Shown here: piece after piece, positions 44,888 through 56,521 of the stretch
Layout of the letters: every line of letters begins with the position of its first letter
Position numbering within the stretch: position 1 is the first letter of the stretch
Assembly (NCBI GenBank): GCA_018466975.1
Contig: CM031555.1
Location: 310,001 to 374,000 of the forward strand
DNA length: 64,000 bases
Source of the DNA: Sparassis latifolia
Taxonomy: Eukaryota > Basidiomycota > Agaricomycetes > Polyporales > Sparassidaceae
Reading direction: 5' to 3'
Notes under the pieces: model-generated
Seen by the model: the letters and a program-made list of their open reading frames with translations, nothing else
What the model was told of the DNA's origin: nothing
The model's database searches: none
Made by a program: the position numbers and the translations under genes

Positions 44888-47053
44888 TCATTCAACGTAC
44901 ATGACGATAGTGGATCCGTCTTCCAGTCCCCACCACGCCAGATCACTGGTGTCGTTATCCATTTCCACTACATCTCCGTTCATCAAGCTCAGCCAAAGCC
45001 GCACGGAGGAGTGCTGCGCTCTCGCGATCTTCAATGATTTGATGACCTTCATGCGGAACGTCCGCACAGACATGTTTGGCAGGACACGCAGACGCGTCGC
45101 ATCGGCACTATCTGGAGACCTCGGCATTGACTTCTCGTTCGTCGGCAGTTCAGTGATTTGGCGGACATTAATTTCTGTTGGACGTCGGAATCATATTCAA
45201 GTACACAAAGGATTGGCTTACCGATCAGACGGTTGCTGAGGGTATCTTGTCGTTGTTGAACCGAGACTGGCGCATTATCCGGTTTGCCGTGTTCTAACAT
45301 CGATGGTGCACAATTAGTACAGACTGCTCTCTACTTACACCGGAATAATCATCCTGGACGTACTAAGACAGAGTGCTCTCCATCTTGGATGTTCTCGTTC
45401 TCTCTCGTTCTCGTCTGTTGGTCCAAATTTTGCTATGTGTGACATGTAGAACAATTCACTGTCTGTTCGTTCCTTCGCGGTTATCTGGGAAAAGAGGAGT
45501 TAGCACACAAACATAAGTGCTAGAGATAGCAGAGTGCGAGATGTGGACGCACCACAGCTGCATCCAGTACCAGTAAGGAAGGTATCTTCGCAATAGCGAA
45601 TTGTCTCGCATTCTTGCCTGTTACCGGATCTGCGCGGTACGACATGCTATAAGCACTACGATTTCACCATCTCGAGGTAAAATCGGACCTTCTACCAGGG
45701 GGTTGCCCGTAAGTGTCAAAGACTCTAGCTGGGGACACCACAGTGTCAAAGTGTCAATGTCTCGCCAAGAATTCAGAAGGTTGAAGGAGAACGATATATG
45801 GTTCAAATGGGCAACAGGAGATTTTGGCGTGTCCAGAGGAGGAATGGTTTCAATACAATTCGACCCTAATACGACGCGCTGCAGCCTGTCCCCCTTTCTC
45901 AGCGATCGATAAATGCGCTGTGCAACCACTTACCCTGAGTACGGTCCTACAGCCTGACATGTATTGGACCAGCTGCGTATAGCGTTGCTATCTAAATTGA
46001 TAACTTCCAAAGTGGCGTTGATACCCGACGTTGCAGACGGATCGGTGTGTATCGCCTGTAAGTTGTTGTACCCCATCTCGATCAGCCGGAGCGCAGGCAT
46101 GTAGCTGATCACTTCTTGCATTTCTTCCCAGGTAGTCATAGTCGAGCTCAGCTGCAGCTCGCGCAGGGCTCTAAAGGCGGCTGCCGCAAGGTGGATGTCC
46201 TGCGGTGGTCGCAGTCGGTTCTGGCTACCACGGGAGATTTGTAAAGACGCGGTAGACGGGGAGACGCGCGGGCGGTGCGTACTTGAGTGCCAGCCTCTGA
46301 AGAAGGGGCAGCTCGGTGACTATCGACGCGACAATGTCCCAAGTGGGAATCAAGTTCTTGGACATGTCAAGTCCACGTATTCCTGCGAAGAAAGTAGCGC
46401 TCAACATGAGAACACACATCAGAAACAAATTGCGCAATTGTTCGTCAGGACGAACATGCAGCAGATGACTGACATACATAACGCATTTCGACGAACATTG
46501 TTTGACGGTCGTTTAGAGCGGAGATTATTCACTTACCTGGGCATGTCCGTCTAATCGCCCAAGGTGGATCGGCAGATGAAACTCCTTCATCATCCAAGCT
46601 CACCTCCCGCAACCGTTCGAGATTGGCAAGATTTCCTCTAATCTTATCCAGACCGACGGCCTCTACTTCTATCGCGCCATGGGAAGATCCCAATACAACA
46701 GTCTCCAGAACATCGGAATTTCGCGGCAGCTCCACGTACTTTGATACCAAGGCTGTCAAGAACGATGTTCCATATGAGATGGCCGCAGATGGTCTGATGA
46801 AAGAGCCGGAATTTGGTACTCTGCCACGAAGTTATGGGAATACGAGCTGTGGATTGAACAAACGAACCTACATGCAAGTAAAGTAACGCGACCCGTCCTT
46901 CACGCCATCGTGTTTCCCCCGTTGTGGGTCGTCCCATTCGACACCTAACCAGACGCCTGAGGTCTTCCCTACTGCTCCCACGAATCTGACAGTCCCTAGA
47001 AATCCCAAATGGTTCAAGCGCGTGCCGACTTCAGGTAACACCTGCGTTGCCAT
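44888..47053 (-). CDS. TBCE: Tubulin-specific chaperone E (tubulin cofactor E)
   Basis: Folding cofactor that captures alpha-tubulin and, with the other cofactors, assembles alpha/beta dimers. The ATG at 47053 starts MATQVLPEVGTRLNHLG. The CAP-Gly domain (residues 10-60) includes GVWLGVEWDDPQRGKHDG. Leucine-rich repeats follow (LANLERLREVSLDDEG, IRGLDMSKNLIPTW, ALRLIEMGYNNLQAI, LEVINLDSNAI, HLNHISFSFNLLNSW, QLESLTLTGNPLV). A C-terminal ubiquitin-like domain contains VRLWLSLMNGDVVEMDND and ends at 44888 after IVMYVE. The order CAP-Gly, LRR, Ubl is diagnostic for TBCE. Several short introns are present. The start is 256 nt from the divergent hydrolase gene. Confidence 0.92.
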
Positions 47054-47309
47054 TCGCGTAAGTACTCGATAATTCAGCCAGATGCACTGGATTTCTAAGG
47101 ACAAGAGAGGTTAGAAGAATATTGATTTGAGTCACGGTGGTTCAGCGCTCAGCGCTCAGCGTTGAGCCTGAGATTGAGATTGTACAGTATACAAGCCGAG
47201 TCGCGCTGCGGTGATCACGTGGAACGTCAAGGCGCGTCTACGATGTCGGCCGGGCCACTCGGCAAATTCACGCCCGCCAGCACATCCCCAGGCTTGCTTC
47301 CTCTGCCGT

Positions 47310-49494
47310 ATGTTGTTGCGACGCCCCACTTTCGCAAGGGGCTTTCATTTTGCGCCAATGTCGCGGCGTAGCCTCTCAGCGGCGCGGAGAACTGAAGCGA
47401 TCAGGCTGCATTTGATGTCCACGTCTAGCGCACCAGTCGAGGAGGTAACGTCAACAAGCGGCTCCTGGTATTTCCTCGGTTCTCATAATTCTTGCAGGCA
47501 CCTGTGCTGTTCAAATCAGATGGTGCACTGAGAGCATATATCCTCAACCGGCCCAAAAAATTGAATGCTCTGGATGAAACCATGCTGAGTATTCTGCGAC
47601 CAAAGATTGAGGTGAGAAAGCACTCTTCCTTTGGTTCCATATAACTTCTCATAAATATCTGACGGTAGGAATGGGCTCGCAGTGATTTGACTGGCGTTGT
47701 AGCAGGCACAGCTGTTGGACGTGCATTCTGTGCGGGTGGAGACGTCGCCCGTAAGTTTCCGTTTCTCTCGAGTTTGCGATTCTGCCTGCTATCAGGGAGA
47801 TGCCCCATTTCGAGCAAGGTATACGGGTCAAATGTTGGGGATGAAATGTTGCAGCAGGTGATCGAGCACCGGTGCGGAGATGGTTACTTTCCAAAAGCTC
47901 CAAGTTTCCTGAGTTCTCCAAATTTCCCTGGAGCTTCGGACCTGACCGCGGGAGACCTGTGGACATTACTCGCTGACGAGAAAAATTCGCTGTAACTCGG
48001 CATGGTGGATGCGAGACGAACGATGGATGATAGTTTCAAGTCTCCAAATTTAGTTGCCAATTTTTCTTTTCTCTCCGTTGCCATCTAGCACGATTTACCG
48101 ACGGTCACAGGCATTGTCGAATATTCCAAGAAGGTGGAAACACTCCCCAAGGCCGTCGATTTCTTCCACCGAGAGTATGTATGATGTTCACTGCAGGCTC
48201 TGCGGATATTCAATCTGCATCAGGTTCGAGATGGACTACATCCTTGCCGCGATGCCGAAGCCTTACATCGCGTTCATGGACGGAATTACCAGTAAGTGAT
48301 GATGGTCACCCGCTGGAAGCCCGCTTATTCTCTGTTTGAAGTGGGCGGGGGCGTTGGATTGTCGGTGAACGCCCCATTCAGGATCGCCACTGAAAACACA
48401 GTATTTGCCATGCCGGAAACCAAGATTGGTTACTGTCCCGACGTCGGCGCAAGCTACTTCCTCTCAAGAATAGACGGCGAAATTGGCACCTACCTGTCAT
48501 TGACGGGTGAAACCATCTCAGGCAGGGCAGTTTTGTGAGTGTCGACCGCTCCTTCTCGCCGTGCTACACAAATTTCTAACAGAGGCTGTCAGCGAACATG
48601 GTTTTGCGACACATTTCATTCCTTCGCGGCGCATTCCCGGACTGCTTGAGCGGCTGGCCGGTTTTGAAGACCCGACGTACGCGCAGATCGACATCCTCCT
48701 TGAGGAGTGTAGGTCGGATCAACAGCCTGGCCAACTGAACAGCTTACTTGTGGGCAACACGCGGATCGCGCTGGACAAGGCATTCCGGCACAACTCGGTT
48801 GAAGAAATTGTGGGGGACCTGAGGGCGTTCGCGGAAGGAAGCGAGAATGAGGAGGTGGCCGAGTGGGCTAAGCATACGCTGGCTGCGTTGGACCTGCGTA
48901 GTCCGACGAGTCTGAAGGTCGCTCTTGCGGCCGTCCGCAAGGGAAAGACGATGTCGCTTCTTGAGGCTCTGCAGATGGAGATGAATATCGCTTCCGCGTT
49001 CTGCGTGAGTAACGTTCTTGATGACCGTCCTCGTGACTATATTCATCTTGTTTATCCAGCACGGCGTTAGCCCTGACTTCCGCACTGGCGTGACTGCGGT
49101 GCTCGTCGAAAAGCTTAAGGGCCGTCCAGACTGGTTGCCATCGAAGCTGGAAGACGTGAACGACGAATTCGTGGAGAAGGAGTTCTTCAATGCTTTTACC
49201 CCGGAGGATGGCACCTCACCGAGAATCACACCTCCAGATTACCTCGTAGACCACACGAGGCTGATGGACCCGATGCGCTTCGCGCTGCCGACTGAGGAGG
49301 AGATTGGCCAGCTAGTCGCGGGCAACCACAAGACCAGCGGGGGGTTCGCGCTCGACCTCGAGGACCTCCTGGAGAAGTTCAACGACATCAAGAAAGGCAA
49401 GGCCGGCGTGCGGGAGAAGGTCCTAGAGGTCGTGGATCGGCGATGTACCTTCGAGAAGGACTCGGACAAGCAGTGGCTAGAGTGGAAGCACTGA
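47310..49494 (+). CDS. HIBCH: Mitochondrial 3-hydroxyisobutyryl-CoA hydrolase (crotonase family)
   Basis: Valine-catabolism enzyme releasing 3-hydroxyisobutyrate from its CoA ester. The ATG at 47310 gives a basic presequence ([20 protein letters not shown]); a second in-frame ATG at 47415 could start a shorter form. Core blocks: [28 protein letters not shown] (oxyanion loop), [33 protein letters not shown] (second oxyanion loop), and the catalytic pair in [15 protein letters not shown] (Glu and Asp). C-terminal half: [19 protein letters not shown] and [15 protein letters not shown]. Exons include 47310-47444, 47498-47611, 47669-47750, 48111-48174, then a join to ITMGGG, 48593-49004 and 49060-49494. 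Between 47751 and 48110 I could not settle the joins (a 15-nt exon at about 48089 is possible). Family length and residues fit. Confidence 0.9.
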
Positions 49495-49858
49495 GTATGC
49501 TCACCCAGCGTCTGACCAGTACACTGCACTCTTTCGGATCTGCCTATTCCATGTATCTCTTAATTCAAACATGTATAAACATTCATTTAGCGCCTCTTTA
49601 GAGTTCGTGTTTGCATGTTGGCACTGACGTCGCGCTGGATATTTCTCTCAAGCCTAAGGCCTAAGGCCCGTACTGTGGCGTCCACAGGGTTCCGGCGGCA
49701 TGGCAATGTTCAGCTGACCGCGGATGGCGAATGTCTTCAGATTTAGCGGCTTGCTGGCGACTAACTTGAACTTGCTTAGGCCTGCTGATCAAACTTGCGA
49801 AAGTACGAACAGAAGATCTGCAACCTGTTGTTGTCGGGGTTTGGCCTTCCTAGTCCGC
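49495..49858. other. Intergenic
   Basis: No supported gene. Includes the 3' flank of the hydrolase and the promoter of the Nudix gene. Confidence 0.4.
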
Positions 49859-51044
49859 ATGCGTTTTCACCTTCGAGTGAACCTCCCTTACCGCACAACT
49901 TCGCGCCAGGCTTTGGGCCAGAGTCGGTCGTTACACACTCCCACATTCAGGCAGAATACCATGGCCCCAGGAGAAGCCAAACGCACCCCTGCGATCCCTA
50001 GACGTTCAGCTAGCGTCATTGTGGTGAACCCACAGAACGAAATATTGCTCGTCCATCGGAACCCTAAGTCACAGTCCTTCGCAGGTGCACACGTATGTCC
50101 CTACATCATTCTTGTCATAGCATGAACGCCAATTAGGTCTCAGGTATTCCCAGGCGGAAATTATGATTCGCAGCAGGATGATAGTCTCGAGATAACCGCT
50201 ATCAGAGAGCTTTTCGAAGAAGCGGGGTTGCTGCTCGCGTCGTCTGCTTCGCTCAAGCTGCCGAGCGACACTGAGCTCGACGAGGCCCGGGAGGCTATCC
50301 ATTCTCAACGACGACTATTTCGGGATTTTCTCTCCCACCACAGTTTGACTGCAGACGTCTCGTCTCTCCTGCCGTTCACACAGTGGGTCACTCCGCCCAC
50401 GATACCAAGGTAGTGTACACTGTGTGTAAATGCATTCTAAACCGTCTTTTACTGACTGTCACCCTGAAGACGATTTCGCACGCAGTTCTACGTCGCGTTC
50501 CTCCAAAGCGCACCCTCCACCGGCTTCTCCGCGGGAGGTAAGCAAGAGCGGCTCCCTACCCCAGACGGCGGACAAGAAGTCATCGCCGCGCGGTTCGTGC
50601 ACCCGCGCACCGCGCTCGAGGAGAGCCGCACGCAGCGCATCGTGCTGATGCCCCCGCAGGTGTACCTTCTCAGCACACTCGCTGACATCCTGCAGGGTGG
50701 CGAGAATACCCTGGCACAGCGCGAGCGTGTCGGTGCGCTCTCACGCGGCCTGTTTGGCAGGATGGTCGTCAATCCGCGTCCGCTTCCTGAGCGTGACCCT
50801 GAAGGCCGCACGATCTTGACGTACGAAGGCGACGAGACGCGTGGAGGGAAACCGGGGCGCCTACACAGGTGCCATGCGAAGTTTGGACCAGGAGGGGTGA
50901 GTCCTTATTTCCACCTTCATAATTCAGGCGTTGCTAACACTACTGCGATTTCAGACCGCAACGGAGGTCGTGATACAACGTAACTTCGACATATTTACGG
51001 GGATTGAGGGGCACTTGTTTGAGGCGGAAACAGCGAAACTCTAA
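49859..51044 (+). CDS. NUDT19-like Nudix hydrolase (probable CoA diphosphatase)
   Basis: Hydrolyses nucleoside-diphosphate-linked compounds; NUDT19 relatives cleave CoA and acyl-CoA. Two in-frame starts exist. The ATG at 49859 adds a basic, acid-free leader (MRFHLRVNLPYRTTSRQALG) typical of mitochondrial import. The ATG at 49960 (ACCATGGCC, strong context) gives a cytosolic form. The core starts SASVIVVNPQNEILLVHRN; the Nudix helix region is GGNYDSQQDD then AIRELFEEAGLLL, where the REx2EExG core is intact and the spacer is long as in NUDT19. Later blocks are WVTPPTIPRRFRTQFYVAF and MPPQVYLLSTLADI. Exons: 49859-50092, 50144-50409, 50470-50896, 50955-51044. CoA specificity is inferred from architecture only. 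Confidence 0.88.
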
Positions 51045-51565
51045 GTGTCGCCTTGTATGCTGTATACGACCGCCTTGGACTGCGCACTTGTCAACCACTG
51101 CCATCGGGATGTATTGATTTCTCCCTCAATACCCAGTCGTAACAATGTGCATTAAACGCGGAACTATGACAATACATCGTGTAATCAAGACATCTACAAG
51201 GTCGTTGAGATGCTACAGAGGTTAAGCGCAGTGCAAGCGCAGGCACCGAAAGTTCGAGAGACGTGAGTAGTGCTACAGAAGGCAGTGAAGCGTGGCGATA
51301 GCAAGAGAAGGGGTCAGTAAAACAGCCACAAGAAAACACAATTGGTATGCAAGTGCGAAAAAATCCCAAGAGCGAAGAGAAGATGCGAAAATGCAAAAAT
51401 GCTTCACTGATTATATGCGAATTGATGTTCCAAAAAACAGTAACCCGTCGAAGTAGAGTAGAACGTGTGTCATCGTGAAGAAAAATGTCGTGAAAGCCGG
51501 AATGTCATCGAATGAAAGCGCGCGAAGGGCGAGAATTTAAGGTGCCGCGTTGGAGAGGTTCTTCT
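51045..51565. other. Intergenic between convergent genes
   Basis: 3' flanks of the Nudix and carboxylesterase genes. AT-richer from 51340 to 51480, with no frame worth reporting. Confidence 0.45.
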
Positions 51566-53553
51566 CTAGATGTCATAGACCTGGTAGTCATACGGCACGT
51601 AGTCACCCCAGTATCCCAAATAGCAGGCACCGACGGGGTAAGAACCCGATCCGCCGAGCTCCAGCGCGGTGACATTTTCGCTAGTGGCAGCAGTCCACTC
51701 GGCGTATGACCCAGTGTTGGGGTTCCCATTGTGCAAGAACGCGCTGTAACGCGCTTGCACCTCCGTGACCAGTGCGGACTGTGCAGATGTCGGGCTAGGT
51801 ACGGTGCCGAACTATCGGACCGGAAATAAAGTAAGCTAGCTAATCAGGAACGAGTTGAGTATAGAATGACGTACCACGATCTCGATGTCGTCCTGGTGGC
51901 AAACGGCACCAGGCTCCGTGCATACGGAGTAATCTTCGTTGCCAGGATACGTCGCACCGACCATATACATGCCGACATACGCCTGCCCGCCGTTCGCAGC
52001 CCAGTTCCGCGCAAACGTCCATGTCGCACAGCGCCACACCTGATCCGTGCCGAGGATCTGCAGCATAGGCCGTGCATCCTGCACACCGTCCGCAGGTGTC
52101 GGAGGCGGGACGTAGAGTTCATTCGCAAGGAGGCGCTGCGCGCGAGGCTCGCCGAACGTGAGGTTGACGACATAATCATACGTTGAATACTCCACAGGAC
52201 TGCCGAACGACCCGTAGATCGTCACTGCTGCCTCGTCGACAACGTTGGAGATGAGGACTGGTTTAGAGACGCTGGGGAAGGGAGTCGTCGAGTCCAACGT
52301 CGTGGTAATGAGTTCTCCATCGACTACGGGCCGGATGGGTTCTGCCGCACCAGCCGCGGGCAAATTATTGGCACTGTAGGTGATGGTGTTTCCCTGAGCG
52401 GTCAAGATAGAATCGAGAGACAGTGAGTTGATACAAGAATTATCGGAGTCACTGCAGCCAATGTTGGACACGAAGTTTGACAACAGTGTCTCCTGGAGCG
52501 TAGTATTCAGAAAGCCGTAGTCCTGCGGATTGCTAGAGTCAACAAGCGTGCGCCTCATTGTAGCAAGGCCCTCACCATCGGGTCCGATTGAAGAATTGCA
52601 GACTGGAACATTGATGATGCAGAAGGAGTGGCTAGAAGCGCTCTGATCATGTTGGCACCAGAGCTCTGTCCCGCTAGGGTTATCTTCGATGCGGAACCTC
52701 CAAAACTAGGGACCACTTTCTGCAAGAATGAGAGCGCCGTCATGACGTCCAGAACTGCAAGATTAGTCTCGCCACTAGGCGCCATGAAACCCAACTGCAT
52801 ATACAATGAGGTTTCTATGAAAAGTTGAGATAAGTAAAGCTACTCACTGCTCCTAGACGGTATTGGATCACGGCAACGACAGAACCAGTAGCAGCCGCCA
52901 ATGCGGATCCGTCGAGGCCAGGGCCAGTGGCTGAGCCGCTGATGAAGGAACCGCCGTGAATCCTGAATGTTCCATGGTTTTGAGTCCCACAAGTAGTAAA
53001 GTGATGCAGCTGCACTCACCACACCATGGTAGGCGCACCACTCGAAGAAGAAATAGAATCAGGGACATAGAGTAGCATGGCCAAGCAATCCTCTGAGAAG
53101 GTCGAATCAGCAGCGTTAGGCTGCGGGCAAGCCAGAGGAAGGCCCGAGGCATTAGCTGCCCCAGCACTATGAAATACGATTGTAAACAGGCTCCCAGAAG
53201 ACACAACGAGAGAACAAAGCATACGGGAAATCCCACGTTGTTACTACCTCCGATTGTTGCCAGCGTTCTGCGGATCCATACCTGACCGCATAACGAACAG
53301 CACCATCGACATCCGATGTACCCTGTGCAGTCCCAATTGGGGTTTGGGTGGTCAACGAATTGACAGTCGATGTTGTACGGGGACACAAGTTCATCCACGA
53401 AGCAAATGGAATGGAGCAAAACAAGCCCTTGTGCGTGATTGGAGGCAACCTGAGCGCTGGGACTCCATCAGGATACGAGCGCGAGAGTAGAGGAAATCCC
53501 CATGTCGAGGAGACGAGCAGCGACGCAAAGACGAAGGATGTGAAGGCGACCAT
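51566..53553 (-). CDS. Secreted type-B carboxylesterase/lipase
   Basis: Extracellular ester hydrolase. The start at 53553 gives a clear signal peptide (MVAFTSFVFASLLVSSTWG). Conserved type-B blocks follow: TPIGTAQGTSDVDGAVRYAV, the SEDCLAMLLYVP block, IHGGSFISGSATGP (oxyanion hole), the nucleophile elbow GQSSGAN (Ser; many relatives have GESAG), ISNVVDEAAVT (acid residue in the VDE position), and the catalytic His in VCHQDDIEIVFG. It ends VPYDYQVYDI at 51566. Six or more short introns interrupt it. All triad positions are filled, so it should be active; the substrate could be lipids, sterol esters or plant-wall esters. Confidence 0.9.
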
Positions 53554-55720
53554 GATGAGCTTGGAAGTTATTACAAATATTATATGGAGCCGCTCAGACC
53601 CAAAGTCTACGTCGACGAGAAGGTCGTCGCTGCAGGTGAGAGAGCGGTAGAGCCGACGGAAGGGTTTAAGTAGTGGAGAGAAAGGTGCCGCTCGTTCCTG
53701 CGAGCCAGGGGGAACTGCGTGAGACTCTAGAGAAAAAGCGATAGGAAGATGATGGTAAGGAACAGAACGGTGTAATGTCTGTGCGGTCGAGGACATATTG
53801 GATGCAAACAGAACAATGACCCAGAAATAGCGCTGAACAGAATAGCTACCGCACGAATACCTCACCTGCCTTATCGGGACAGTGTCTTGTTCCCAAACAG
53901 GAAGGCTTGCAACAACTTCAGGTCCTCCTCCTACGCCCGTACCTGGCGGTACATATCAGAAGAGAAGGTCAAGGTACGACCAGCTTTCATGTGCGTGGTG
54001 GCGCTCTTCAGCAGTATGAAATTAGCCTCGTTCACGCGGCGGGCCGTCTCGTGTGGGATATCCTCAGACCCGTGCTCCCACTGCCGACTGGAAGTGCCTT
54101 GCTCGAGCCTTGCTTACTTGACAAGTAGGACTGTGATGAATGGATATGGATATGTATTAGATTCAACATCACATCGCAATGACAGGCAGGCGGGATCAGA
54201 ATATCATGACGATTCTACCAACCGAGCCAATCTCAGCTGCCGACAACGTGACAACGTCGCAGGTTGGAGGAATATTTTTTGTTCATGTATACTGGCTCGT
54301 CCAACTTGCGTGATACTGTATTTTACCTGAACATTGTACGTGTACACGGAGGAAAATTAAATTGTCCACCGCCCCGTTGAGAGCCGGACCTCCAACATGC
54401 AAAATGAAAGAAGAATCCAAGCTGATTACGATCGGTATGCAGGCGGATTAGCCGTGCACGCCCTAGATCCGAGCCATAACCAAAGATTTTCCGTCGGATG
54501 ACTTAACGCTCGCCGCGTGCCTGATAAGATGAGTAAGTCCCGCGAAGGTTCCAGTACAATGCTTATTTGACCCGCCTCGCGATTGCAAGGAAAATAATGA
54601 AAAACGCACCACGCAATATTTTTCTGGACAAGGCAGCATCGTCAGTTGTGCAGGCACGAGCGCCAGAAGACAAGTTGAGTTTGCAACAGCGAAGCTACAG
54701 CCGGGACGAGTGTCCATAATTATCGTCAAACCATGGTGGTGTGCGTGGAGGCACCCTTATTGTTTGCAGCGCGGTAACTGAACGCTGTTCTCACGCTATG
54801 CGATTGAAATGCAAGAAGTAAACACGTCTTAATGACTGGTCATCGTCAGGCGCGTCCCTGGAGATAGCGAGAATGGACTACGCACCGTAGATTCCGCTGG
54901 AAAATGCACGATCCGACGATTTTACAATGTTGGTCACTTCTTGTACAACAAGAAGATCACCATATTTGTGAAAATGGTACCAGAGTAATCCTGCAGAACG
55001 GACGTATGAGAGAGATCCGAGTTTCGCAGTTGAGCCGGCTCGAAAGTTTGAAATTCGTGCCGGGACAGAAACAACACTGAGACAAAACATACGGCAATAT
55101 TTCAAAATCAAAACACAAGCCTGAAACAGAATCTTGGCCCGTAAAAGTCACCGTCAAGCATGAACATGATTCATTTCAGGGGGCATCTAGCTGCTACACA
55201 CAGAAATAGAGACTGCTGTGCGTATGCGTCTGCCGAAAAATCTGATGAACAGCCGGTAGTCTGTCTGAGGTCTGTACCCGTAAAGGTGCAAGCCAGACAC
55301 AGATATCCTAAGGCACAAAGGTCGAAGTAGAGTGTCTACTCTGCCGGGGGAGGCACGTATATCCAGAGGCACGAAGGTTGTCTACAAGTAGTACTGTCTC
55401 AGTGCCTGAGACTAGACACACGCGAGGCGGGCCGCGGGCCGTGGCCACAGTCACATGATGGCGACTACAGTGGACTCGGAATTCCTGAGAGGCACCGTCA
55501 CCAAGCACGCTCCAACTGAGCCCCTCAGGTAAGTAATTGTGACGCTTTACGAAGTCGTGTCTACAGGCCGGATCCTATATTGTAAAATTTGGATTCATCG
55601 TTTGACCTCAGGCTCAACTTCGAAGTGGTATGGGTGAGTTATCATTCTCTTGTACACCGGTGATATTACATGCCCACTGGTCGTGCGCCATCTGCAGATA
55701 CTCTTCGCACCTAGCACAAT
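53554..55720. other. Intergenic, about 2.2 kb without supported genes
   Basis: Frames of 60-150 residues (for example 53887-54330 +) show no domains or splice chains. Contains the carboxylesterase promoter on the left and that of the macro-domain gene on the right. No repeats or transposon ends were seen. Confidence 0.4.
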
Positions 55721-56521
55721 ATGTCGAACATCAGTTTCGTCTTCATGGAGCCCAAGCATAAGAAAACGACCGATCCTACTCTATGCGAAGAATGGCGGAC
55801 TCGCATTGCCCAGCTTCTATCTCCAGAAGACCAACCACGTTTCGCAGTCGTGCAGAGCACTCTTCAGAACCTTGAGCCCCCGAATTCTCTCTTCGACTGC
55901 ATCGTATCGCCCGCGAACTCGTACGGCCTCATGGATGGCGGGTAAGTCGCCGTTTCCCTCTGACGCAAGGATTCCGTCGAATCGCTGCCAAAATGATAGC
56001 GTCGATTACTACATCTCCGAGGCTCTGTCGCCCAAGAATGACATTATGGCGCTCACGCGCACTGCTCAGGCGGCGATCAAGAAGCGCTACTACGGCCTTG
56101 CGCCCCAGGGTCTTGCACCTTGGTCCCGCTTCCTCCGCTCTTGCGTAAGAACCCGCGCTTCCCTCGCTGCCGCGTCCTCGCCGTCTGTCCCACCATGCGT
56201 ATTCCCGCGGAAGTAGACTGGCACCGGGACCTCGTGTACAATGTTATGTGGAGCTTGCTCACGGAGCTGGAGCGCTGGAACGAGCGCGCTGCACCGGAGG
56301 ACCGCATCACGAAAGTGGCGATGACGGGCTTGGCGACGGGTGTGGGCGGTTTGCCAAAGAACGTGTGCGCGTGGCAGATGATACTTGCCATAAAGCACTT
56401 CCTTGATGTCAGGAGCGAGGCGGGAAGGAACAGATGGGCCCAAGATGGCTACCCTGGCTGGAATGATGTCCTGCCGAGTGCAACGGAAGTTGAGCACATT
56501 CCTAATGACGATGCGAAGTGA
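55721..56521 (+). CDS. Macro-domain-like protein with a one-base frame break
   Basis: Member of the fungal macro-domain-like group, whose relatives bind or process ADP-ribose derivatives. The ATG at 55721 starts MSNISFVFMEPKHKK. The ligand-binding start is FDCIVSPANSYGLMDGGVDYY (the N of PANSYG and the GG loop), and the second conserved loop is MTGLATGVGGLPKNVCAWQM. Exons: 55721-55941, then 56000 to the end, with a 58-nt intron. Exon 2 reads RYYGLAP in one frame and GSCTLVPLPP, RVLAVCPTMRIP in the next. Adding one C to the CCCC run at about 56102-56105 joins them as LAPPGSCTL, the usual family sequence. A sequencing error is therefore the likely cause. Substrate and partner are unknown. Confidence 0.8.
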
